Below, piece after piece: positions 13,564-28,302 of a stretch of 64,000 bases of DNA. Each line of letters starts with the position of its first letter. Position 1 is the stretch's first letter. Origin of the DNA: Neodiprion pinetum (Eukaryota; Arthropoda; Insecta; Hymenoptera; Diprionidae); the NCBI RefSeq assembly GCF_021155775.2, contig NC_060236.1:3773001-3837000 (forward strand), in the 5' to 3' direction. The notes beneath the pieces were generated by a model. It saw only the letters and a list, made by a program, of their open reading frames with translations, was not told where the DNA came from and ran no database searches. Both the position numbers and the translations under genes were made by a program.

Positions 13564-16500
13564 CCAATAAAACAGACGTGTTCAGATTAACGAAAAATAT
13601 TACAGATGAATTCAACTGATGATAAGCTTTGAATCATAGAGTAACATTAACAACAAAAATAATCAGTTGCAAATTTTTTCAAAAGCATGTAAAGCATGAT
13701 GTTTTTTTGAAAATAATACCACTGTGACCAAACACACATAATCTACATTTTTCAAAGACAATACATTGCGATCGCCCTAGAGGATGAACTTGTAGAGTAT
13801 AAATGTCGTTATCAACAAAGTATGAGAATATGACACATAAGATGCTATAAATGGCTGAGTTAGCTTATTAAGAAATGATTTAGATATAGTAGTGACATCC
13901 ATGTCTAAGAAGTCATGTCCGTTGGCAATAGTTTACTTTCTTTTATTTTAATTGTTCACTTGCTACTTACTGAGCACACATATTAACAAGATCCTTGTCT
14001 GTGGTATTTTGGTTCAGGCCACGGATATATAGGTTCGTTTTTGAGAGCTGCTCCGTCTGCTGTCCTTGCATAGCGTTGTTACTAAGACTGGTACTCATTG
14101 TTCCGCTTTGGCTGCCCGTGGCGCTGCTGGAGCTGCTGTTCGTGTTAGCAGGCGACGATGCAGTCGGCACTCTTTGTCCTCCGTACTGAAAAGAAAAATA
14201 TCATTGAAAAGTCAATTTCTTAAAAGAAAAATGACAACTCTTACAACAATTTTCGGCGTACCAATGGATTATTGTTTAATATTGCTTTAGGCATTAATCC
14301 CATCAGACTGCTAACATTGTTATTCGATTTGTAATAATGAGGTTGTCTAATGCCTGGTTGTCTAATGCCTGGTTGTGGCGGAGCAGGTGCATTATTCAAA
14401 GGCATTGCAGGGTAACCACCGGAGAAACCTCTGCCAAGGCTCCACGCTTGTTTCTTCTGAAGCATTTGACTATTTGAAAATAGTCTAGTCGGTATACGGT
14501 TATCGGGCGACCCCGAAGGACCGATTGTATCGTTAAAATTGTTAGCACCGATGGGACCTTGAAGATTTTTACGTGCAGGAGGCGATGAGAAGTACGCCCT
14601 GGTACGTTGTATCTGATCACCCATTACGATAATTGAATGGCAAAGTTGTCTGCGATTTCTTTTGTTTTTAATTCAAATTCTGAGATTTTTTCTTCTTTCA
14701 ATTTTTCTTCTTGCCTCTTAATCCCATATCACGTAACGACTGCCGTTATTATTGTTATTATACTCGGATAATAGTGACAACGATTTTCTAAACAATACCG
14801 AATCATTCTTTCAAGCACATCGTCACGATTCGACCAGTATTTATATATCGAGCTGAAAATCGCGCTGGTTATTATATTAATTAACAAGGCGAAAGACGCG
14901 AAACCATTTCACGCGACAGTCACTTTTTCGGCACGAATAACGTGTCGATAACGATTGATTACAGGGCCGAAGAATGTATTGCGATTTTTCCCAAACAGAG
15001 TAACGGTTTTTTGTGTCTCAACGACTGTATGCGGCACTTGCAAGTTTATCGCGAGCAAACATTTGCCGGTGAAAATAAAGGAAGGGAGAGAGGAAAAGGA
15101 AATGACAAGAAAAGCTCGAACGAGACGATAAGTATAGCGACAAGATGCAAAAGTGCGTTTCAATTCCAGTTCGGCCGGAGGTTTGCAGGGATCGTGGCAC
15201 AACTAAAACTCTTACTAACATGCAGACACATATCTCTTTACGTAGGTATACGATTATGTATGCACACACAACTATCGTATATGCATGTAAATACCTATGA
15301 ACATGTTGAAAAGAAGTGGTTAACGTCGACCGACCCGCCACTGTCACGGGAGAAAAACCGAGTGCAGCGTCGGAACTACGTTACACGTAACCTCTCCCCG
15401 TCTATATACATATTACGCGAATGCAGTACTAAAAATTTCCACCACGATAGAGAAGTGTGTAACTCCCCGGGTACGCAACACGCCTACTTATTAATTTACA
15501 AATCTGTTCGTCTCTTCTCCGTCGGCAATGCAGCGAATGTCAGCCATAGACGTTGCAAAATTTTACTCTAACGATAAAGAAGATCGAATAATTGTTAATT
15601 TTAATAAAGTTAAAAGATAGTGTTTCAAGTTGACGTGTAGAAAAAAAAACCAATAAGATGCGGGACATCCATTTTTATTCCTTTTTTTTTATTTTTTGAA
15701 TGGTCCGTTGAGAATAATCGTTACTCGCGGTTTAAGGCACTTGTTCTTGCGCGCAGGTTCGGATCTCACGGATGCTTCAAGAGGGGGTCCCCCTGCTTGT
15801 GATTTTCTATAATTGATATTTCTCAAGATTCTTCTCATTTATTATTATTGAATGCATAGTAGCAGAATGCTGTAACAAGACTTTGCCGTTGAAATTGAAA
15901 TTGGCAAATTGCGTACAACTAAAACTTATTCTCAGTGACCTAGTAAATAGTATTTCATCATATTGCATGTACACACTTAAAGTCACGTGGTTACAATAAA
16001 CGTTGTTATACATACATAGATACATACGCATACGCAGTCTCGTGAATATAACTCGTCTAATCAAGAAATTTATTCTCTCTGCACGACTCCGAGGTTAATT
16101 GAATGGGTTTCTTTGCCTGTATATAATTTATAACGTATAGCTAAAGTAACGATCGAGCACTCAAAGGCGTACGATAGTTTATTTATGATTGAATATACGT
16201 TTCAACTACAAAAGGGGTACTGTATACCTTGCATGTACTCCACTTTTGGTTAATAAATAGGGTTTAAAGTATACTCCAATCAAAGTATACACCTACATAT
16301 ATTTATATTTCGACAATTGTTATCCCGGATATATTATCTGACACCTGTTAAACGGCTCAGTGTCACGCTATGCACGATGTTGTTTGTACAAAGCAATTCG
16401 GTCTAATCGTCAGCGAAACTAAATTTCATGTTACTGTGTTTCCTGCGCGTCCACGCACGATAAAAAAAATAAATAAAAAATGCGAACGAAAAAATAACTA

Positions 16501-19500
16501 ACGATAAATCGAGAATTGCAATCGTGTCAATTGACACACATTTGAAAATAACATGAATCATCTACCTAATTGTGAGTGTGCTTAGACGCACAAAAAGTAT
16601 GGCAACTGACAATGAGAATAAGTCTGAATGTCAAAATAATTATTCAAAGAGACATGATTATACATACTGTCAACATTACTATTTTTACTATATGTCGAAG
16701 ATTATGAAATCGTACAATGGAAGAAAAAAAAAATGATAAAAACAAAAAGCTACGCAATGAGAAACGAACGTAGATAGAGGTATAGCTATGTACGGGGTGA
16801 TACACGAAGACGAAAGTGAACGGATCAATAACGAAGGATCTTTCCGCCTTGACGCCCTTGCGTGGGCGTCAGCGGCAGAGGGATGCAGGGGCGCCAGGGA
16901 TGTATCGACTCGTCATAGCAGCGCCGGTGCCTCGTGTCAAATTAACATTTAGGTTACCAGCGAGATAATCTTCCAATAACTATAGAGGCGTTCGTTGTTA
17001 TCTCAAACATTGGAGATAATTTGTAAAGAACATAGAAGGTGTAGCAAATAAAATCTGTTTTATAGTGTAATTAAACATGTTTTTGGTATTATATTCACAA
17101 AAATAAATATACCGGCTTATTTCGTCGGGATGTCCGACGAGCAAATCAACACAAAGTAAATTCGTCTGCATTGATGCAATTTACGATAACATTTTTTAAC
17201 GTTCGAAATTTGCCTTATCGTTCACGATTGGCCGATTCTTCATCATCACCAGTCCTGGACCAAGAGATAAATACTGATCTGTAAAAATGTATCCTGAATT
17301 GCGTCAAAAACTAATTTATTCTGGCACTACACTGTAAAATACATCGTAGGTATGAAAATATACAAAGTTCTCTATTCAGTTTACCGTTTGTCGCGGTTTT
17401 TGCAAGGCTTTTTGTATAATTCAAAATTCTCAATATCAGGCTGAAAATATTGGACTCGACTCTTTTATTACGCACTAAAATAAGCAACAAATTTAATCTA
17501 ATCCGATGAAAAATTTTGTCGTCCATGACGTGGGGTGCAACTAAACCGAATCAATGTTAATACAACGCTTTTTGGAATCTGATATTCTTTGACCTTTTCA
17601 AGTTGTATACCGATTAATAATAACAAATATATAAACACCTATTATAAATACTTTTTTTTTGTACAATAAACGTAACACAGCCAGATCCGTTGATGTCAAG
17701 GCACATGAAAACGTGCTATAACATTTCATCTCGAAGTAGCTAAAACTTGAACGTTACATACAAAACATCGCTGCATTTCCATGATTCAGCCCGTGAATAC
17801 TAACCCTGCCGAGTCGACGAACTGTGAAAATTGAAAAATTTGTAAAAAATAGAAGACAAAATTTTTTTTTAATCTGTCTAAGGGTTGCGCCAGAGTCCAA
17901 CTTCGTACGTCCCTGGCGTCGCGGTGATCTCTGGGTAGGGAGAAAAAACGTGGCGGATGGGCTAAATGGGACAGTCGATAAAACAGGATGTTGTAAAAGC
18001 AGCGGACGTACTTACCGACGCGTGGGGTGAGTAGGTTGTGTAGGGTGTCGCTGTCGGAGGTAGCTGCTGCGCGTTTCCCGGCATTTGGGCGGCTGCGGCT
18101 GCGGCGGCGGTCGCCGCGTTCGGATATCTCGGGTAAGTCGGATAGGCCTGTGTCGTCGCGTGGGGTGGAACGGCGCCCCACGCCGCCGTACCGCTCGCGC
18201 GATACTGTACCTGGTTTCCTCCCCCCCTCGGCCCTCCACCTGCCCCGCCCTTAAGTCCGTGACCGCCACCAGGGCCGACCCCGATACCACCAGCGCCCCC
18301 GTTCCCCGCGCTTCCGTTATTCGCACCGCCGTAGGTCGGCCTCGGTCCATTCGTACCCTGAAAATATGAGAGAAAAACAACCACATTAATTAACCCACAT
18401 CGAGATCAGCCAAGAAAAAATAAATAAAATTAGTCGTAGTACAAGGGGAGATCGATTCTAATTTTATTTTTCACATTTACAACCATCCAAGCATTCTGAT
18501 TGGTTTGCAAGATTTAGTCGACTGATCCCATATCGTGGGAAATGTGAAAAGTAAATTACAGAATCTATCCCCAGAATGCAAAGTGGTTAGACTAAGGTCC
18601 GATGGGCAAGTTAGACACTGTATGTGTAAGAAACTTCCTCTACAATAACAAACCTTCTATGGCCGACGCCAACCGTCGTCAGATTGTGATTAGACGTTCA
18701 ATGTAAAGAAATGTTAAGGGCTGCCATTCGTTAATAAACGTTATTCGTTATAATATGAACCTCTTAAACGATACCACAGGATGCATGAAGAATTTTGGTC
18801 GATTTCTGCATGACATGCCGGAAGATGTTCGAAAATTAAAAAAATTTAATTCTCCCTCAGAACCACTTCATATTTTCTCTATTTTTTCTTTATTTTTTTG
18901 TTCAATCGATAAATAACATCTCTTCTCGTTCGCCACATTATTTTCAGGCTAAATTGAACAATTAATCCTTTCTCTTTACGGGTATAACACATTTCACGCA
19001 CTCTCTCTTTCTCTACCTCACTTTCCATGTGTGACAATCAGTTGATCATAACGTTATACCTGTACCTCTATATATTAAGTATGTGTGTTACGCCAGATAT
19101 TGGGTTATAGACAGATATAGATATACGTATAGATAGACAGATTAATGGGTCGAGAAATAGATTGCCGGTATATCGATTGCCCCCAGTGCTTTATTGATAA
19201 TTAATAATCAGATGATCCGTTGTACATATCTATCATGTTTAATAACATGTACACATAACGTAGAATTATGTATAGATGCATACGCAGCCATTCGGTAATG
19301 TACAGGATACATACATAGGTATATCGATCAATGTACGAAACACTTAAAATTAGAAAAGACTCAACGAATTTGTTTTTTCACCCATGATTCGACGAGTTTG
19401 CGGAATCTTTTAACCGCACTCAAGATTAACAAGATACGTATTGTGAATGAAAAATTTCTCTCATGATTGAAGTTAATCTGTATGCACATATCCGGCTATG

Positions 19501-19641
19501 TGATATATGTATATACAGATACGGGAAAACAAATTTCGTACATTTTTATATCGTCAGTTTTGAAAAATCAATTGAAAATACGTTACTGTACAGAGTATTT
19601 ACCCGACACCATTTATTCGTTTCAATCCCAGGTGTATACGT

Positions 19642-19696
<55 letters not shown>

Positions 19697-22600
19697 GCAC
19701 GCACGCACACACACACACGCATATAAGTATATATATATATATAAATAAATTACACTGGCACCATAAAATCCCGAGAGAGATGTGTACTGTATATATGTAT
19801 ACCGAGGGTATTATTATCATAGTCAGAGTTTCATCAAAAGATCTCTTGAATTCTTTACGATGTGTACAACGGCAGTGCAGCAGTTGAGTATGTTTTAATT
19901 TGTATAAAAGAATTTAAACGCAATTTCCAGTGAATTTCCCTCCGTATATTATTATACATACATATTATTATACATTCATTGATCAGTTATTTTCGGGAGG
20001 AGAGAGAAAAAGAAAGTAATAAAAATTTAACTCAGAATAAATAATGCACGAAAGCGTTCTTGAAGATTATACCCGTGAATGGAAGACACAATTTTGCAAA
20101 AGTAAGCAAAGAACGGAAAAGAAAGAAGAAAACACACGCACGACACGAAAATACGGCGAAGAAATAATTTGGTCCTGTAAATAAGAAGTATAGATTGTGT
20201 ATAAAAAGCTGCTTCTGTAAGGGATAATATTTCTGGCCCACGACGGTTGCTCGAAGAACTCGTCCGGAAATACCACAACTTTTACAACGCGGATCGGGTG
20301 AAAGGTCGATAGTCTTGTTATCACTGTACATATAGGTATGTTCGTTTCGTTCGCTGTTGAAAACAAAAGCTCAAGACGACAACGACGGTTTAATTTTTCA
20401 TAACAATGAAGAGATAAGATGAAGAAACGTGAGTCAAAGTTTCGACCTCGGTTTTGACCCTATACAATTCGGACAATTACTTCGCGATGATACTCGACAG
20501 TCTGCGTGATTCGTTGATTGGTTAGTCATAAATATTACCCGAATTCTGATCGACCAGCATGGAAATACAGAAATATATCATAATCTGTAAGAATTTTTTC
20601 ACATCTTGCGATATAACGCATTCACTAATAGAACTGCTCTCGATTAATACAATATAATATGTATACATAGACGCAAGTATTTCACTATCCATCCATTTCA
20701 ACCAGTTGTGTTAGTCTATTTTTTACCGATGACGCGGTTGCCGCCACAGCGGAGTCTCTGCAAAATCTAGCTACAGATAGACACACACCATGGAATGAGT
20801 ATTTTTTTCGTGTGAAGAGAGAAAGAGAGAAAGAGTGAAAGAGTGGGACCTAGTTTGGCAATCGATGAGAGAATGAACGGGTCCAATAAATAATTACGGA
20901 AAAAATAAGAAGAGGCGAAGATTGTAATATAATAATATTATTTACAATGACTATAATTTTTCACCTACTTTTATAATCCATAATCCATATTATTTCATTG
21001 ATCAACTCAAATTATAATGCTAAATCAAAAATTGTCCTTTCGTACTAACATTAATTGTAGTTGTCTCCGGTTGATATTGGGGAGGGGCATGACAAATTTC
21101 TTTTCAGAATAATATTTGAAATCTAGAGCTGAGGAGATATATATAATTTTTTGCTGTTTCGATGGGAATCTCTTGTTACACATATTCATATATGTACTGT
21201 AACGTTACGACCGTTATTATTTCTAGTTTACGCGTCCTCAGCAGGGTACTCCAACCGAACTCGACACAAAATAGGCAATAAGTACTTTTAACTAATTCTT
21301 TCTTTGTGAATTCTGTATTTCGCGCCTCGTCGCAGGCTAATAAGGTACTTGGACGACAACGATCCCGACCACCGAGGGACCGATATCTACCGTTTCCAGC
21401 TCTCGACGACTTCGCCTACCGACGGTCTAATCAGACTATACTGGCTACCTTGGTGCACTTCTATACACCTGGTGAACATGACCACGCCGTAACCAATATT
21501 CGCCACAGGGGGATGGCCTATTTGCGGTGGGGGTCAACCAACCAATCAAAGGGAAGAAGAATCACCTCACGAAAACCTCGAGATCGGCGTGAACTCCGAC
21601 CTCCTTCTATTCTACCCTTGACCTGCTGAGTGACAGCCACGAATTTTCGAATTCTACCGATGTAAGCTCTCGATACTTCTTCCTCTACCGCTACCGTTTC
21701 TATCTTACTATCGTTTTGCTCTACCGTTAGATTCTTCCTATAAATTCAAGTCCTTTCCGTCCTTTCTGTTTTCCCTTGCTTAGTATAATAAGTTTTATTT
21801 AAATCAGACTCAGTGTTGTGTGACTGAGATCGTCCGTTAAGGTAAGGCTTCTGCCTCTGTATTGTATCGTTACGAACTTGCTCATAATTTCTATTCTTTC
21901 TTATGGTATTCATCGACTTCATGTGAATCATGGTCCACGGATTAGAGTTGCAATAAGCCGCCGTGTGACTGCATGATTTCAGTAATTAATTATTTTCGTG
22001 TCTGAGCGACCTCGTAACTGCCGAATAATTAATTCTTTTGTATTTATAACTTTTCTGATTATTTGTGAATTTCTATTAGTCTGCTTCTGTATTCTCTATC
22101 GTATTTTGAGCCCTATTGGCTTTACGTTTCATTTCATACTTTTTTGTAACAGTAGTGTGCCTTATATTTTATTTCTGTTATTGCTGATTATATTTTTATT
22201 TATTTTAGTGCCTATTGTATCGTATATCGAGTTCCTTGGAGTATAACCGAGCGTAGAATCAGCCTCTAAATATTACCGCACCTTTTTTCGATTGCTATTG
22301 GCAATTTTATATTATTTTTGCCTGTTATTCTTTTCTCCGTATCTTGTTAAGTCAAGTTCTGCGTATTATTCTTGATTCTTTTGTACTGCGGTGTATTTAG
22401 TGTATTTCTTTATTTTGTGAACTCTCCGAATTTCTCACTCTCTCATAATTTTGTATTTTGTAATCTCTCAAAAGTTATGTTCAGGAATTCATTGTTTAAT
22501 TCCTCAGGTCCGTAATCATTATAAATTATTGATTCTGTCGTTTATGAATAATTCTACCGAAAGTTATCTAGTCGATCGTTTACGCTACCGATTTTGTAAA

Positions 22601-25242
22601 TTGTTAACGAATGTCAATCTCTCGTACTGGTTATATCTATGGTAAATTCGTCGTATTATCTACCGAGCTATCGTTACCTTGTTTTCTACCGATTGCAGTA
22701 AAGTTCTCTCGTTTCTAATTGACAGAATAATAATTTTCGTAGCGTCATTTGCAACTTGGGTAAGATCAGGTCGCCCAGTGACGTGTAGTTTAAGTAAATT
22801 CTTGCATTATATCGCTTCTCCCGACTTACGTTCATTTTTCTCTGTTAACTATCGTCTCTCGTTTCAAAGCTACCGTTTAATTCTATTCTACCGAGATCTT
22901 TGTGAACAACGATTGCTTATTTTATTAACTACCGCTGTCGATACCATTTCATTTGCCTGTCTCAACCATGTAACCTTCCTGACAATATACGAACGATTGA
23001 CCTGTTCATTTTTCCTGACTTGAGTTTATTCTTTATTTCATTATTTTCTTTAATTCTGTAATTATTGTTAGCCGCCTTGAATACCGTCACTCTACCAGTT
23101 CGTGTGAGTACCTGAGCCTAGCCAGCCATACAACGGGTTCTCTATTTATTTTTCGTACGGTTTCGTGTTATTTTTATTAATTCGTATTATTGTTTGAAAT
23201 TCGAGGCTAACGCGTCTGGCGCCCAACATAATTGATTTTGTTATAGTTTAATATTCTGAATAAGTGGAGAATCGCGCCAAAGTGTCAACGGTAAGTCCTC
23301 CTCCGCGGGTAACAGAATTTAGCGTTACAGTACATGCATATAAACACTGTACAAATAGCGCATAGTTCGAACGTTTGTTATCGCCTCGGCAGCAGTTGAG
23401 TTATTATTGCTCTCCGCACAATCAGGGAGTCACTCGGTAGAAATAATTGTTCAACTTGCTATCGCGATATATAGATAAGTTCGAAAACGGGTGTCCGAGT
23501 TCTGTACATTTATGTATGTATGTATGTATGTATGTATGTATGTATGTATGTATGTATGTGTGGATGGATGTACAATGCACAAGTTTGTGAGTCACGAAAA
23601 ACCCCCGAGGGTCCGTGCTGCAAAAATATGTATACGCAAAGATACGATACTCGGGTAGAAAACTCGAGATAAAAATCGAACAACTGCTGTTATGGTACGA
23701 TAAATGCTGCATTGCCCGCAAAAGATAAATACATATATATGTAGTAGACATAGATAAAATCGCCCCCCCCCTCCCTTTTTAAGATGTCGAGAAACCGCAA
23801 CGATTACTCGAACATAAATTACTTATGTATATAAATCCCGAATATCAGCACAACCAAAAGTGTAAATCGTACAAGGTTAGGTTACGCGCGTATAATGTAG
23901 AACAAACAATTGGAGGAAAAATATGATGAAAAGTAAATAGTAAAATGAAATCTTTCGACGGAACGTTATTCGATACATTGTAAAATAATGTAACACAATT
24001 TACCGACCAGATTAATGTTCCGTCCTGTATATTAATAATAAACACGAGGTTGAAGTTAGTAACGTTATCGCAAAGAAACATTGTAGAAAAAAAAATCACT
24101 ATTTTCTCAGATTTACAATGATTTCGAAAAACGATTGTGTTTTGTTTCAGGTTAGGTTTGCCGAATTTCAGACAATTCCAAAATGACGAAGTAACGGTTT
24201 TTTGCCTCAGCACGAATCGTTACAAGTTAACGCAACTAACTTCAATCTGAATATATTTAAACGTATAATGACGATAGTATCGTAGCTTGGTTTTACGGTT
24301 CAAAATTTGCAACAATTATCATACGCGATATAGGAGCAAAACGTGTTATACATGTATACGTACACATGTATTTGTTTGCATGTTATTTCTGGTATACAAA
24401 TACGCGTTTATCGTGTAATACGTACAACGTACGAAACGTCACGGGGTGACAGCGTTGCCAGATAAATGGGTGATAATTGGCAATGCGGTGGTGCATGACT
24501 ACATAGTCGTTTCAACAGATAGACAGATAGTGGCTTGCCTCGAGCTTTTCTATCTGTAGTACCGGTATGCATGTACAAACATACATGCAAATAAATAAGC
24601 ACACACAAAACGTTTCGTTGTACGATTATTGAATATCATTCCCCGCGGAGAAATGAACGAATTTCTTTGTTTTCTCTCTGTATTACCAACACAGCCGATT
24701 GCACGTTTCTATATACGTACTATCAAACTATAATGTCACGAGGTTAAGAATAAACGTGAAAATGAAATACGATTATTCATCCAATGGGCGGCAATTTGAT
24801 TCCCATGAAAAAAAAAGCACGTTATGTGATTAGTTTACGATTAAACGATCGAATTCCAACGCTAATGATTCATGAGTTATCGATACGCCTTTTCATGACC
24901 TTTTAGAAAGTGGGGATGTTTTTGTAACATGATATATTTAGTCAACCTACAAAAATTACCGTAACTATAATATATACCTAATATACCCGTGCAAGCTCAT
25001 AATTAGTACAATAAAATAAATTGTATTCATCACCCAATAATTCAGCGACTGTAAAATATGATATTATCATGTAACACCGATAATTCATTGCAAGTAATGG
25101 GAATGATGTTTCTTTCTAGTTAGGCAATAAAATTCACGGATTAAAACCATGTTTCAAAATAATTCTAATTCACAATAATCGGTACAATATATCTCGATAA
25201 ATAATTTGCAATATATAAATCTCGCGATTGTGTATCGATAGG

Positions 25243-25296
<54 letters not shown>

Positions 25297-28265
25297 GTGT
25301 AGATATTTTCTAGAATAAAAAAAGAAACCGAATCGTAGAATAATACAATTAGTATCGTGAAACGGGACTTATATATATATATATATGTGGGTATGTATAT
25401 ACCTGCATCTCGAGGAACTGCATACCGGTGTAATCAATGCAGAGGTGGGGGGTTGTAGTAGCGGATAAACTAGTTGTGTAGTATTTAACCGACAGGTTGC
25501 AGTTAATACGTATCAAAAACCTTGTTTATGAAATCCGTATGAATTTTCCCCGATATGTACGTATATATGTATATATATATATACATGTACAGTGTTCTTC
25601 GCATGAGCGTAGTCGTGATTCTCTCTCTTTCTCTCTCTCTTTGCGCCTGATCACGATCCGCATTCACCGAATATCACAAAATCCACACAAGCACCGATTA
25701 TTTTACGATAACGATCTGCGACAGTGTGTACAGTTCAACACACGTGCACATGGATTAGAGTAGGAATGTTGTACGAAGTGGAGGCATGTCGCATCATCCA
25801 GAATCCGGTTGGTCACTCATTCACTCATTCATTCATGCACTTACTCACTCACTCACTCAGTCACTCCTTGCGTTCAGAGTGGACTCACTCAACCGCAGTC
25901 CATCGAGTCGAGCCGTCGCCCAGACTCGTTGAGGAGCAAAGTAAGACTGGTTGGTAGTAGTGGTCTAAGAAACGCGATCGCAGAAACGACCACGAAACAA
26001 CGCAAGTTACGTAGAAGGGAAGGAGGAATCGTGGAGGCGGAGAGGGTGATCATCGCGCCGCGATATCCGCAACAACGATTATCGGTACTTACATAAGTTA
26101 GGTTCGGGGGGCAAGAGAAATACTCCGGGAATTTTACAGCTAGACGGCTAATCTAGGTATTTATGCGTGTACGGATGCGTTGTACCGAGGAGTCATCGGT
26201 GCTTTGAAGGGTGGGGGGGGGGGGGGGATAAGCGTACATACCGGCGAGGCGCGGCTAACTTCAAATCTGTTGGTACCGGTCCTCGTACTTGCCGGTACAG
26301 GACGATTTGTCGGTTGTTCGATGTGCAGAGGGCTGTTTTTTGTTACTTTTAACGCGAGATGAGAAGATAGTTACTGGAATTGTGTGAGAAGAGAAGTTTA
26401 GATTATATGGCGATGCAAGGTTTCTTGAAATTCTTAAAACTCTGGTGGATTCGTTCCATTTCACTTTACGGTGATTCGTTTCAATCGAAACACGAGTTTC
26501 TTTGTACAAAGTTACTAAAGTTATGTCCTTTTCGATATTAGGGGGTTGAGAATGCAAATAGTCGGTGATCCACTCTGGGCTTATGGTTTAAGTGGGTCAA
26601 GTTATTGAGGACCTTTGGTGACTCGTTCTGGTTTCGATGTAAGCTCAATATTTTAGCAACGGTAATTTGAAAATACTGTTAAGACGTAGAACAAAGCAAA
26701 ATAATATTGTTTTCTCTGACAACGGAATATGTAGCATTCTCAAATGCAATGGTATCCATTATAATGACTACACAATGAAACAAAAGCCGGTAAGAAAACA
26801 AAGATCGCCTCCAATCGCACGATAATAAGACATCGTCGTCATCGTCATAGTCATAATCATCAGTCACGACAATAAAACAAGTTGAAATATGAAAGATAGG
26901 AAGAAAACAAAGTGTAAAAGACCATCGAGCAAAGCACCTCCACTTACACTGCAACGGTTTGCAATATCAATATCGAATGTGTATAAGCACCGTAACAGCA
27001 TAAGGAATAAGAGGAAGTGGAAGAGGAAACTAGGGAGTCGAAATAATCCATCATCGGGGTGGTGCCACGGGTTCGATGCAGGGCTGCGCGAGACGACTCG
27101 ACTCGAACCAAAGGGCGGATTCACAGTGGCATCGAGGGGATGGTGGATGACTGCGAGAGAGAAAGAAAGAAAGAGTGAGAGGGAAAGGAAGGAGGATGGA
27201 AGATTGCGGGTTCAACGACCTGCCGAAGGCGCTTGCGGCTGTTCTACGACGACCAGATGCATGGGCGCTATGCTCTGTCTGCGGCATTTCGGTCACTATG
27301 ACTACTACTAGACGTATGTTTGTAACATGTATGCATATACATGTGTATGTGAATGCTGGAGTGTAATATAAGTAATATGTAAGTGGAGAGAATTCGGTGA
27401 AACACGGCACAGCGCAGCATAGTTCTCGGTTATATCCATCGTCCATAGACAAGATGAGATACATACATGGCATAGATAGGGTACGTCATGACCATCGCTC
27501 ACTGATTGCGCTGAGCGGCTTCTTCGAAGCGCTTGCGTCATTAATTCATCCTTCTTGTACGAATGTATGTGCACGGAGTAAAGTCGAGTTAGTCAGTCAG
27601 TCGGTCGGTCGGTCGGTCGGTCGGTCGGTCGGTCGGTCGGTCGATCAGTCAGTCAGTCAGTCGGTCGGTTGGTTGGTCGGTCGGCTGTCGATTCGATCTT
27701 CTTGTCATATTTTTCTTGACTTAAGCCGCGTACCCACGCAAATATATCTATATATACAATATTACATTTCACAGGAATCAATAATACAGCAAAAACGAAT
27801 TGTTGAAACTACAAGAATTCACGCGAAGAATTGTGTCAATTTTCTAGTTTGTTTTTTATCCCTAAAGAAGAAGAAGAGTCACGAAATATTAAATTATACT
27901 GTTACAGTTTCAATTCCTTGGTTCGTTGTTTGCTCAAATTTAATGCGCACGCGCTTCAATTCAAATACGGCTGTTTACCAGGGTGACCAACCGTCACAAA
28001 CATAACCTTAAAAATGTTAACAGTTGCCGCTGATACTTGTTTTCAACATCGACACCTCGGAATGAAAATTTTTTAGGTTATGTCTGCGACGGTTGGTCAC
28101 CCTGACAAACAGCCGTATTCGGATTGATAAGAGGGTGCGCACTGAATTTTAGCAGATGACGAACCATGCAACGTTAGGAATTCACTTCTGTACAATGTAC
28201 ACATGTACGAACATGCTGCAGACACAATACAAATAAAAAAGAGAACACATATGATCAATTTGTTC

Positions 28266-28302
<37 letters not shown>

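Noticed and set aside
15720..15800. tRNA-like B box (AGGTTCGGATCT) near a palindrome
   Set aside because: No A box or cloverleaf could be built around it; not supportable as a tRNA or SINE head.
18358..18386. ATG at 18386 as the start of shep exon 18016-18357 (MVVFLSYFQ)
   Set aside because: The sequence just before GTNGPRP is a TTTTCAG acceptor, and the extra residues are hydrophobic and unlike shep N-termini.
20027..20366. Overlapping minus-strand frames of 83-99 codons in three registers
   Set aside because: No splice signals or homology; the overlap of frames in the same DNA argues for chance.
27591..27684. Possible CRISPR-like or functional tandem array
   Set aside because: Simple tetranucleotide microsatellite without spacers, in eukaryotic DNA.
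27397..28005. 202-codon plus-strand frame with SVGRSVGRS repeats
   Set aside because: Produced by the (GGTC)n microsatellite and running into the 27.9-kb inverted-repeat element.
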